Shown here: positions 57,411 to 64,000 of the stretch, in pieces
Layout: the number at the start of each line of letters is the position of its first letter
Numbering within the stretch: the stretch's first letter is position 1
Assembly (NCBI RefSeq): GCF_947486615.1
Contig: NZ_CANKUD010000004.1
Location: forward strand, 124,001-188,000
Origin: an uncultured Modestobacter sp.
Lineage (GTDB): Bacteria; Actinomycetota; Actinomycetes; Mycobacteriales; Geodermatophilaceae
DNA length: 64,000 nt
Direction of reading: 5' to 3'
The notes under the pieces: generated by a model
What the model was told of the DNA's origin: nothing
Databases searched by the model: none
What the model saw: only the letters and a program-made list of their open reading frames with translations
Program-made: the position numbers and the translations under genes

Positions 57411-58913
57411 TCAGGCCGGGCCGATCAGCCCCGCCACGATCTCGGCCGAGAGGGTGACCAGCGGCAGCCCGCCGCCGGGGTGCGCCGAGCCGCCGACCAG
57501 GAACAGGCCGGGCACGGGAGAGGCGTTGGCCGGCCGCAGGAACGCCGCCCGGGCGCCGTTGCTGGACGTGCCGTAGATGGACCCGCCCGGGCTGGCGGTC
57601 TCCTGCTCCAGGTCCGCCGGGGTGCGCACCACCTGCCAGCGCACCCGGTCGCGGACGTCCAGGCCGCGGGCCGCCATCCGGGCGAGCACCAGGTCGGCGT
57701 AGGCACCGGCCCGGCCGTCCGCCGTCCAGTCGACGCCGCGGCCGGGCTCGTGGCGGGGGGCGTTGACCAGCACGAACCACGACTCGCTGTCGTCGTCCGG
57801 CCGGGTGGCCGGGTCGTCGGGGGCGCTGATGTAGACGGTCGGGTCGGCCACCGGCCGCTTCGGGCCCTGCCGGCCGAACAGCGCGTCGAACTCCGCGGTG
57901 TGGTCGGTCGGGAAGAGCACCGTGTGGTGGGCCAGATCCGGCGTGCGGCCGCGCAGGGCCAGCAGCAGCACGAAACCCGAGGACGACGGCGTGACCCGGC
58001 GCAGCGCGGCCCGCGGGCCGCGGGCCGGCACCCGGGCGGGCAGCAGCCGGCCGTAGAGGTGCGCGGCATCGGCATTGCAGACGACGACGTCGGCCGGCAG
58101 CACGGCGCCGTCGGCCAGCCGCACGCCGGTGGCCCGGCCACCCTCGACCAGCACCTCGGCGACGTCGGCGTCGGTGCGCACCACGGCGCCGCGTTCGACC
58201 GCCCGGTCGGCCACCGCCTCGGGCAGTCGGCGCAGGCCACCGGGCACGTACCAGGAGCCGAACGCCTGCTCGGCATAGGGCACGGTGAGCAGGGCGGCGG
58301 GTGCGCGTCGGGGGTCGGAGCCGGAGTAGGTGGCGTACCGGTCGAGCAGCATCTGCAGCCGCGGGTCGGTCAGGTGCCGGCGGCCGAGTCCGCGGAGCGT
58401 GCGGCCGGGGGCGATGGTGCGCAGGTCGGCGACGTTGCGGGCGAGCCGGGCCAGCGTGGCCGGACCGGCGAGCGGGGACCGCAGGAACGGCTGCTCGGTG
58501 GCCCGCCACATCGCCTCGGCCCGGCTCAGCAGCGCCGACCACTGGGCGCCGCTGCCGGGGCCCAGGTCGGCGTCCAGCCGGGCCGTGATCGCGTCGCGGT
58601 GGCCGGGCACCGCCGTCGTCGTCCCGTCGGCGAAGCGGTAGGCGACGGCGGGGTCCAGCCGGCGCAGCGGGAGCACCGTGGCGAGCGGGTCGCCGGTGGC
58701 GGCGAAGAGGTCCTCGAAGACCTGCGGCAGCGTGACCAGGCTGGGGCCGGTGTCGAAGCCGTGGCCGTCGCGGGCGTACCAGCCGAGCTTGCCGCCGACC
58801 TGCGGTGCCTGCTCCAGCACGGTGACCGTGTGGCCGCCCGCCGCGAGCCGCGCCGCGGCCGCCAGCCCCCCGAGCCCCGCCCCGACGACGACGACCCTGG
58901 CCACGGCGCTCAC
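57411..58913 (-). CDS. phytoene desaturase family FAD-dependent oxidoreductase (CrtI-like)
   Basis: 500-aa flavoprotein. FAD-binding VVVVGAGLGGLAAAARLAAGG at the N-terminus, conserved FDTGPSLVTLPQVFEDLF, and the C-terminal SAHPGGGLPLVTLSAEIVAGLI are diagnostic of the CrtI/CrtN/CrtP group. It could desaturate or oxidise a carotenoid; no crtB, crtE or cyclase gene is nearby, so the substrate is open. Start GTG 58913 or GTG 58904. A large hairpin separates it from the upstream deacetylase gene. Confidence 0.88.
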   Translation of the reverse strand: MSAVARVVVVGAGLGGLAAAARLAAGGHTVTVLEQAPQVGGKLGWYARDGHGFDTGPSLVTLPQVFEDLFAATGDPLATVLPLRRLDPAVAYRFADGTTTAVPGHRDAITARLDADLGPGSGAQWSALLSRAEAMWRATEQPFLRSPLAGPATLARLARNVADLRTIAPGRTLRGLGRRHLTDPRLQMLLDRYATYSGSDPRRAPAALLTVPYAEQAFGSWYVPGGLRRLPEAVADRAVERGAVVRTDADVAEVLVEGGRATGVRLADGAVLPADVVVCNADAAHLYGRLLPARVPARGPRAALRRVTPSSSGFVLLLALRGRTPDLAHHTVLFPTDHTAEFDALFGRQGPKRPVADPTVYISAPDDPATRPDDDSESWFVLVNAPRHEPGRGVDWTADGRAGAYADLVLARMAARGLDVRDRVRWQVVRTPADLEQETASPGGSIYGTSSNGARAAFLRPANASPVPGLFLVGGSAHPGGGLPLVTLSAEIVAGLIGPA

Positions 58914-58943
58914 CGTAGCCGCGTGGCCCGCCGGGCCGGGGCG

Positions 58944-59000
58944 CCGTTGGTCACGCAGTGCGGTCTCGACTGCTCCGAGACCGCACTCAGTGACCAACGG
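58944..59000. terminator. long hairpin between the deacetylase and desaturase genes
   Basis: Two perfect 11-bp stems (ccgttggtcac with gtgaccaacgg; gtgcggtctcg with cgagaccgcac) stack around a symmetric 3-nt internal loop and a 7-nt apex. It lies 4 bp beyond the minus-strand deacetylase stop, in the right place to terminate that transcript before the desaturase gene. Confidence 0.8.
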
Positions 59001-59003
59001 CGG

Positions 59004-59873
59004 TCAGAAGTCCGACTCCAGGTGGGCCAACAAGGTGGCGCCGTCCCAGGTGGGCGGCGGCATGACGCGGCGGATGGTGAGGAGTGGCTGGGCGGGGTCC
59101 TGGGTGTCGGAGAGCTGGAAGGCGGCTCGATAGCCGGCGGCGGCGACGTGCGGTAGGGCCTCCTGGTCCCACATGCCGTGCGGGTAGGCGAGCAGGTCGA
59201 CCGGCTGGCCGAGGATCTCGGTCAGGGTCTGGCGGGGCTGGTCCAGCTGCTCGGTCCACTGGTCGCCGGTCAGCTGGTCGACCCGCTGGTGGTCCCAGCT
59301 GTGCGCGCCGATGGTCATCCCGGCTGCGGCCATCTCACGCAGCTGGTCGCTGCTGAGCCAGTTCGGCTTGTCCAGCACCACGGTCATCGGGAAGAAGGTC
59401 GCAGGGAAGCCGAACTGGCGGAGCGTCGGCAGCCCGACGGTGGCGTGGGTGGCCGAGCCGTCGTCGAAGGTGAGCAGCACCGCCCGGTCGGGCAGCGCGG
59501 TGCCGAACTGGAGGTGGTCGACGAGCGCGGTACCGGACACCGGGGTGTGGCCGCCGTCGCGCAGCGCCTGGAGCTGGGCGCTGAACACCGCCGGTGGCGT
59601 GATCATCGTGCGGGCGTAGGGGCTGTCGTCGGCGGTGTGCTCCCGCAGCTGGTGGTAGCAGAGCACCGGGACGGTCGAGCGGGCCAGCACCTCGGCGGGA
59701 GTGCCCGGCGTCGGCGGTGGTGGCTCCGGAGCCGGGCTGGGAGTGGGCGTGGGCTCGGCCGAGGACGACGGTGCGGGAGACGTCGTCCGATCGGCAGTGC
59801 GCCGTTCCGTGCCGCCGCTGCAGCCGGCGAGGGCGAGTGCGGCTCCGGCGGCGAGGAAGTGGCGTCTGTGCAC
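59004..59873 (-). CDS. exported polysaccharide deacetylase (NodB domain) lipoprotein
   Basis: 289-aa protein. The N-terminus HRRHFLAAGAALALAGC combines twin arginine and a lipobox, so Tat export and lipidation are likely. A Pro/Ser/Thr-rich spacer (about residues 30-60) precedes the NodB domain: VPVLCYHQL, LLTFDDGSATH (catalytic Asp and metal Asp) and IGAHSWDH (metal His pair). Probably deacetylates a cell-wall or extracellular glycan. GTG 59873. Gap to the HNH gene (159 bp) shows nothing else. Confidence 0.88.
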   Translation of the reverse strand: MHRRHFLAAGAALALAGCSGGTERRTADRTTSPAPSSSAEPTPTPSPAPEPPPPTPGTPAEVLARSTVPVLCYHQLREHTADDSPYARTMITPPAVFSAQLQALRDGGHTPVSGTALVDHLQFGTALPDRAVLLTFDDGSATHATVGLPTLRQFGFPATFFPMTVVLDKPNWLSSDQLREMAAAGMTIGAHSWDHQRVDQLTGDQWTEQLDQPRQTLTEILGQPVDLLAYPHGMWDQEALPHVAAAGYRAAFQLSDTQDPAQPLLTIRRVMPPPTWDGATLLAHLESDF

Positions 59874-60032
59874 CCGCTGAGACTGCTCATCGCTGCCGGT
59901 GAGCGCAAACGTCCCGAGTACGGCGGCTCGCCCAGGGCTCGCGTTCGTCGGCCTTCATCCAGTGGTCCCGGTCGGTCGTCTGGGGACATGGCGACATGTC
60001 GACCTCTCGTGTCGATGGGCGGGCTCGGCCCG

Positions 60033-61613
60033 TCAGAAGGGCGGTGGGTCGTCGGCGGGTTGGTCCAGCAGCGGATCCGGTCCGGGCGGCACCGCCTCGG
60101 TCTGGGGCGGTCGCGAACCTGGTGGTCGGGTGGTGCGGGTGACCCCGGACGGCGTGGTGACGTGCAGGGTGCCGTCGCCGTCGAGGTGGAAGCGCCAGCC
60201 GGGGGCGAAGGTCTTGAGCCGGTGGTGGGAGCGGCACAGGCAGCAGAGGTTGGTGCAGTCGGTGACCCCGCCGCAGGCGTGGGCGGTGACGTGGTCGAGG
60301 TCGGTGAAGCCGACGCGTTGGCCGCAGTTGGGGAACCGGCAGCGCCGGTCGCGGGTGGTGACGAAGGCGCGTTGTCGGGCGGTGGGTGTGTAGCCGCTGG
60401 TCGGTGGTGGCGGGCCGAGCACCTGGCACCCGCACGGATCGGGGGCACTGGCTCGTTCGGCGCGAGCCCCGGTCGCGGCTTCGGTGTCGGCGATGTGGCG
60501 ACGGACGATCGGGCCGTTGCTGCCCTCGCTGTCGCTGTCGCTGTCGGGGTGCTGGGGGCAGCCGCGGCGAGCGAGGCGGGCCAGCTCGGCGGGGGTCACG
60601 GTGGCCAGGAGCTGCCCGTCGGGACCGGTGAGGGCGTAGGTGAGCGTGCCGCCGTCGGGGGTGGTGAGGCCGAGGGCGCCGACGCGGGCCAGGAGGTCGC
60701 GCAGGTGGGTGGCGGTGATCGGCAGGCCGTTGACCTCACCGGTGGTGCTGCTGGCGCCTTCGAGGGCGCTCAGGTCGGCGGTGATCGTCAGGTTCGCAGC
60801 GACCGATGGGAGCCCCGAGTCGGCCGGGCGGCGGATCAGGGCTGAGAGCACGTGCGCCCGCAGCACCCCGATGGGGCGGGGGTCACCGTCGGCCTTGAGC
60901 ATCGTGGCGAGCTGGTCGATCAGGTCGTGGCACTCCACGGCCTCGTCGGTGGGCAGGTCTGCCGCGAGCGTCGATCGGCCGTCGGTCGGGGAGGGGTAGA
61001 CGCGCACGTCGGCGGTCTTCTCCCCTTCCGCGCGGCGTTCCTCGGCCGCGGCGGCGTCGAGTTCGAGCATGAGTGCGGTGGCGCGTTCGCGCAGCCGGTA
61101 CACCGACAGACCGGTGGCCTCCGGGAGCAGGGCGGCCTCGACCTGCCCGGCGACCTCGGTGGTGGTGTGGGCCAGGACGTCGGCCAGGGCGTCGGCGCGG
61201 CGTTCGTCCAGGTCGCCGGACTCCAGCGCGGCCAGGGTGGCGGGGAGCTTGCGGGACCAGGTCAGCGCCCGGGCCAGCCGGTGGGAGGCGGTGCCGCGGC
61301 CGAGGTTGAGCACCGTGGACAGCTCGGCGGGGAAGAACTCGCTGATCTCTCCACCCCCGGGCTGAGCGGCCCAGGTCGAGGACGGCGCGCCGGGGCCGAC
61401 CGGGTCCAGCGCGGCCGGGCGGGCGGCGGCCAGCTGCAGGATCAGTCGCGCCTCGTGGGCGGCGTCCATCGCCCGCCGGCGCTGGATGCTCTGCAGCTCC
61501 GCGGCGACCTGCTCGGCAGACATCGCCCGGGCCCGTGATGAGTGGGAGCCGAAGGCGTACTGCAGATCGATGACGACGTCGATCGGGCCGAGGGGCATCG
61601 GTGTCGTCGTCAC
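60033..61613 (-). CDS. DUF222 / 13E12-type protein with HNH endonuclease motif
   Basis: 526-aa protein. The long N-terminal DUF222 region (SAEQVAAELQSIQRRRAMDAAHEARLILQLAAARP through the central helices) is followed near residue 430 by an HNH nuclease: CRFPNCGQRVGFTDLDHVTAHACGGVTDCTNLCCLCRSHHRLK is the region, with two Cys pairs and the DH and HH residues. A perfect SOS box lies 4 bp upstream of GTG 61613, so it is probably LexA-controlled. GTG 61613 could start a leaderless message (tatgtt -10 at 61620-61625); ATG 61598 is the alternative. Confidence 0.9.
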   Translation of the reverse strand: MTTTPMPLGPIDVVIDLQYAFGSHSSRARAMSAEQVAAELQSIQRRRAMDAAHEARLILQLAAARPAALDPVGPGAPSSTWAAQPGGGEISEFFPAELSTVLNLGRGTASHRLARALTWSRKLPATLAALESGDLDERRADALADVLAHTTTEVAGQVEAALLPEATGLSVYRLRERATALMLELDAAAAEERRAEGEKTADVRVYPSPTDGRSTLAADLPTDEAVECHDLIDQLATMLKADGDPRPIGVLRAHVLSALIRRPADSGLPSVAANLTITADLSALEGASSTTGEVNGLPITATHLRDLLARVGALGLTTPDGGTLTYALTGPDGQLLATVTPAELARLARRGCPQHPDSDSDSEGSNGPIVRRHIADTEAATGARAERASAPDPCGCQVLGPPPPTSGYTPTARQRAFVTTRDRRCRFPNCGQRVGFTDLDHVTAHACGGVTDCTNLCCLCRSHHRLKTFAPGWRFHLDGDGTLHVTTPSGVTRTTRPPGSRPPQTEAVPPGPDPLLDQPADDPPPF

Positions 61614-61616
61614 GCA

Positions 61617-61632
61617 TCGAACATACGTTCGA
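61617..61632. promoter_or_regulatory. perfect LexA SOS box of mycobacterial type
   Basis: tcgaacatacgttcga is a perfect palindromic match in both half sites to the actinobacterial LexA box TCGAAC-N4-GTTCGA. It sits immediately before, and overlaps the probable -10 of, the DUF222-HNH gene. Several 13E12-family genes of M. tuberculosis are known LexA targets, which supports the reading. Confidence 0.88.
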
Positions 61633-61710
61633 GGTATGACAGTTTCGGTAGAGGCCGACCGGCCGAGGGGTCGCCGCGGTGGAGACCGCTGAGCGGGCGA
61701 CCCACCCCGG

Positions 61711-61815
61711 GCCGAGTGCAGCCCCCACCGGAGTGGAGGCTCGACGGGAGTGCAGCCCCGACCGGGAGTGCAGCCCCGAACGGAGTGCACCCTCGAGCGG
61801 GAGCGCTGCCCGGGG
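61711..61815. repeat. five to six degenerate 16-18-bp repeats
   Basis: Imperfect units around cgggagtgcagccccga (best copies 61744-61760 and 61762-61778) run through the gap between the DUF2252 stop (61830) and the SOS box. No gene is seen in 61633-61829. Origin probably slippage. Confidence 0.7.
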
Positions 61816-61829
61816 CGGCCGGCCGCGGG

Positions 61830-63359
61830 TCAGCGGTAGACGACGTCCACGTTCTGGAAGGCGCCCAGCTCGTGGTCGGCGACGAAGTGCTCGTGGTCCC
61901 GGCGGACGCGGTCGGCGGCCTCCTCGGCGAAGCGCAGGACGTCGTCGACGAACAGGTCCCGGCCGCCGATCGCGTCGAGGATGGCCGGCTCGACGTCGTA
62001 GTCGACGTTGCCGTTCTCGTCGGACATCGCATGCGTGTGCGCCAGCACCCGCCCGCAGATCTCCGCGTACTCCTTCCAGTCGCCCGCCGACAGCGAGCCC
62101 AGGCTGATGTCGTCACGGAACGGTGCCCGCTCCCGCACCATGAAGCTCTGCCCCTCGATGTCGACGCTGCCGTAGAAGACGTCGCCGTCGACCAGGTGCA
62201 CCCGCTGCGCGTGCCGGATCCGGTCGCCCTGCTCGTCGGCCTCGTACCCCGACGGCGGCACGAGCCCGGCCAGCGCCGACCGGCGGGCCCGCTTGAACTC
62301 CAGCAGCAGGTCGTCGGTGCCGTCGTCCTGCATGCCGGCGATGAGCACGTAGTACCGGGTCAGCCCCAGCGACGCGGTGCCGGCGCCGCGCCGCTCGGCG
62401 ACGTCCTTCACCCGCATCTGCCCGGCCCGCTCCGGCACCCGCACCTCGTTCTCGGCGACGTACCGGTCGACGATGCCCTGGAACTCCTCGCGGCGGCTGC
62501 TCACCGGCACCAGCTCGTCGTCGGTCCGGAAGCCGCGGCGGGTCTCGTCCAGCAGGTCGCCGAGCCACTCGGCCCGGCTGGTCTCCAGCGTGCTGGAGAT
62601 CAGGTCGGCGATCAGCGGCGGCGCGTTGTCCAGCCGCAGCTGCTGGGTCTGCTCGCGGCCGTCGGCGGCGTAGGAGGCGATCCCGTCGATGTACCCGCGC
62701 ACGAAGCGGCGGGCGACGGCGAGCTGCTTCTTCCGGCTCAGGTCGCCCTTCTCGGCGGCGCCGAGCAGGAAGCCGACGGCGCCGCGCTTGAGGTCCCAGG
62801 TGAACGGCGCGTAGTAGGCGTCGTCGAAGTCGTTGACGCTGAAGATCGGCACGTTGTCCGAGCTCGGCATCACGCCGAAGTTGCCCGGGTGGACGTCGCC
62901 GAGCGCGAGCACGGTGGGCAGCCGGGAGTCCTCGCCGACGAGGTCGCGGTAGAAGAGCAGGTTGGTGCCGCGGAAGAAGTGGAAGACCGACCCGGCGAGC
63001 TTGTCGAACTTGTCGCGCGCCTCCAGGTCGCCGGTGGCGATGCGGGTCTCGTGGTCCTCGCGCACCGTCTCGCGCACGTGCACCCGGCGGTCGTTGCCGG
63101 TGAGCATCCGGGGGATCAGCACCATCTCGCCGCGGGCCCGGGCCTCGGCGAGCAGGCGGAAGGCCTCGACCCGGGAGTACACCGGACGGCGGCCGTCACC
63201 CCGCACCGTGCCGTCCCCGGGACCGTCCCCGTCGGCGGGTGAGGGGCGCAGGTGGTCGAGCAGCTGCTCCTTGCTCATCGACGAGCGTCCGGGCACGTCC
63301 TGCTCACGCGCGCGGCGCAGCAGCTCGGTACGGGTGGCGGACTCGAGGTCGGTGTCCAT
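61830..63359 (-). CDS. DUF2252 family protein with N-terminal SAP/Rho-N-like helix pair
   Basis: 509-aa protein. Residues 1-40 (TRTELLRRAREQDVPGRSSMSKEQLLDHL) look like a SAP or Rho-N-type nucleic-acid-binding helix pair. The DUF2252 domain follows: RVEAFRLLAEARARGEMVLIPRMLTG, then FHFFRGTNLLFYRDL and the kinase-like LALGDVHPGNFGV and NDFDDAYYAPFTWDLKR, resembling aminoglycoside-phosphotransferase catalytic motifs. A phosphotransferase role is inferred from these motifs; substrate unknown. ATG 63359. Confidence 0.85.
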   Translation of the reverse strand: MDTDLESATRTELLRRAREQDVPGRSSMSKEQLLDHLRPSPADGDGPGDGTVRGDGRRPVYSRVEAFRLLAEARARGEMVLIPRMLTGNDRRVHVRETVREDHETRIATGDLEARDKFDKLAGSVFHFFRGTNLLFYRDLVGEDSRLPTVLALGDVHPGNFGVMPSSDNVPIFSVNDFDDAYYAPFTWDLKRGAVGFLLGAAEKGDLSRKKQLAVARRFVRGYIDGIASYAADGREQTQQLRLDNAPPLIADLISSTLETSRAEWLGDLLDETRRGFRTDDELVPVSSRREEFQGIVDRYVAENEVRVPERAGQMRVKDVAERRGAGTASLGLTRYYVLIAGMQDDGTDDLLLEFKRARRSALAGLVPPSGYEADEQGDRIRHAQRVHLVDGDVFYGSVDIEGQSFMVRERAPFRDDISLGSLSAGDWKEYAEICGRVLAHTHAMSDENGNVDYDVEPAILDAIGGRDLFVDDVLRFAEEAADRVRRDHEHFVADHELGAFQNVDVVYR

Positions 63360-63427
63360 GACCTGGGCCTACCCGGCACCCGCCCTGCGCCGAAACGGAT
63401 GTCATCAGGTCGTCAGATACCGGCCGC

Positions 63428-63898
63428 TCAGCGGACGAGGCGGACCTCCGCCAGCCCCTCCCACGCGTCGTCGACCTGCCGTGCGCCGTCGGGGGTGAAG
63501 CCGTTGCGCCGGTAGAACGCGATCGCCCGCGGGTTCTGCTCGGCCACCCACAGCGACGCGGGCCGGCCGGCGAGGACGGCGTCCAGCAGCGCCTGGCCCA
63601 GGCCGCTGCCGTGCTGCGCCGCACGCAGGTACAGCGTGCTCAGCTCCTCCGCCCGGACCGGGGGCTCGTCGCGGCTGGGGACGGCCTGGGCGAACCCGAC
63701 GACCTCGCCGTCCACCTCGGCGACGACCACGGACGCGGTCTCCGGGTCGGCCAGGAGGCGGCCCCAGTTGGCGGCGAACCGCTCGGGCGACCGGATGGCG
63801 AAGAAGGCGGGGGACAGCAGGCCGCCGTAGGTCTCCTGCCAGCAGGCGAGGTGACAGGGGCCGATGCCGGCGGCGTCCGCCGCGGTCGCCGGGCGCAC
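63428..63898 (-). CDS. GNAT family N-acetyltransferase
   Basis: 156-aa single-domain GNAT. ACWQETYGGLLSPAFF is the N-terminal helix region, LYLRAAQHGSGLGQALLDAV the acetyl-CoA pyrophosphate-binding motif (with HGSGLG in place of the usual RGxGxG) and NPRAIAFYRRNGFTPDG the closing motif. Substrate unknown. GTG 63898 has GGGAGGGC upstream. It follows an ABC-permease gene by 20 bp on the same strand, so the two may be cotranscribed. Confidence 0.87.
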   Translation of the reverse strand: MRPATAADAAGIGPCHLACWQETYGGLLSPAFFAIRSPERFAANWGRLLADPETASVVVAEVDGEVVGFAQAVPSRDEPPVRAEELSTLYLRAAQHGSGLGQALLDAVLAGRPASLWVAEQNPRAIAFYRRNGFTPDGARQVDDAWEGLAEVRLVR

Positions 63899-63918
63899 GA
63901 CGCCCTCCCGCGCGGGGT

Positions 63919-64000
63919 TCAGTGCAGGTCCCGGCGGCTGAAGAGCACGATGCCGATCCCCAGGACGACGGCCGTCACGACCGCCACGAAGACCCCGGCC
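63919..64000 (-). CDS. C-terminal end of a membrane protein, probably ABC-2 permease (partial)
   Basis: The minus-strand frame entering from the right edge encodes GVFVAVVTAVVLGIGIVLF followed by SRRDLH and a TGA at 63919-63921. One transmembrane helix ending in an Arg-Arg-Asp-Leu tail is the usual terminus of ABC-2 type permeases (compare FRRRDA at the end of the permease at 57162). Only 26 codons are visible, so the family call is tentative. Confidence 0.6.
   Translation of the reverse strand, partial: AGVFVAVVTAVVLGIGIVLFSRRDLH

Noticed and set aside
57182-57457. Small gene encoding DGGVLPP heptad repeats
   Set aside because: No ribosome-binding site or start in a sensible place, and it overlaps a terminator hairpin and the end of the desaturase gene.

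Overview
The window is very GC-rich DNA of an actinomycete (Actinomycetota). Evidence: a HrdB/SigA-type sigma factor, the mycothiol gene mshB, the actinobacterial forms of DapC/DapD/DapE, a DUF3117 protein, a DUF222-HNH (13E12-type) protein with a mycobacterial-type SOS box, a cysteine leader peptide before a sulfite reductase operon, and many GTG and apparent CTG starts. The overall style suggests Geodermatophilaceae or a close relative, but that placement is inference. Almost all of it reads as chromosomal core or shell genome. The only clear mobile element is one IS110-family insertion sequence. No tRNA, rRNA, prophage or CRISPR array was seen.

Layout. 1-2.7 kb: succinate dehydrogenase sdhC-sdhA on the minus strand; sdhB should lie just off the left edge. 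2.9-5.4 kb: a soluble sulfite-oxidase-like molybdoenzyme, its ferredoxin-reductase-like partner, and an iron-siderophore binding lipoprotein behind a good DtxR/IdeR iron box. 5.5-11.4 kb: large catalase, FNT channel, a HipA-like kinase/DUF3037 pair and small enzymes. 11.5-14.8 kb: assimilatory sulfur unit on the minus strand (Rrf2 regulator, 28-aa Cys leader peptide, sulfite reductase, zinc-ribbon protein, CysH). 14.8-18.5 kb: an SRPBCC-NUDIX fusion and tldD-tldE. 18.9-25.3 kb: a complete oligopeptide ABC importer, followed by a pair of palindromic repeats.

25.7-38.3 kb: mshB, fdxA-dapC, an AraC/NmrA/DUF1772 group, the IS110 element, a lysozyme-like protein, dapD, a Tat-exported PAP2 phosphatase and dapE. 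Three lysine/diaminopimelate genes therefore lie within 10 kb, with an insertion sequence among the genes between dapC and dapD. 38.3-46.6 kb: LOG-family protein, DivIVA-like protein, CtaG/DUF2243, a membrane-bound sulfite-oxidase-like protein, glycosyltransferases and a pentapeptide-repeat protein. 46.9-54.4 kb: sigA, DMT transporter, sugar epimerase, a frameshifted tagA, DUF3117, leucyl aminopeptidase and a large protein of unknown function. 55.2-64 kb: an ABC exporter, a minisatellite, a CrtI-type desaturase, polysaccharide deacetylase, an SOS-controlled DUF222-HNH protein, a DUF2252 protein, a GNAT enzyme and the tail of an ABC permease.

The most noteworthy non-obvious signals are the Cys leader peptide (14188-14274), the perfect SOS box (61617-61632), apparent CTG starts overlapping upstream stop codons (28250, perhaps 50951), the frameshift in tagA, the covarying hairpin pair at 25.35-25.50 kb, and the candidate bridge RNA of the IS110 element. 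I found no convincing wholly new multi-gene system; the least understood units are the HipA-like/DUF3037 pair and the 486-aa protein at 52903-54363.
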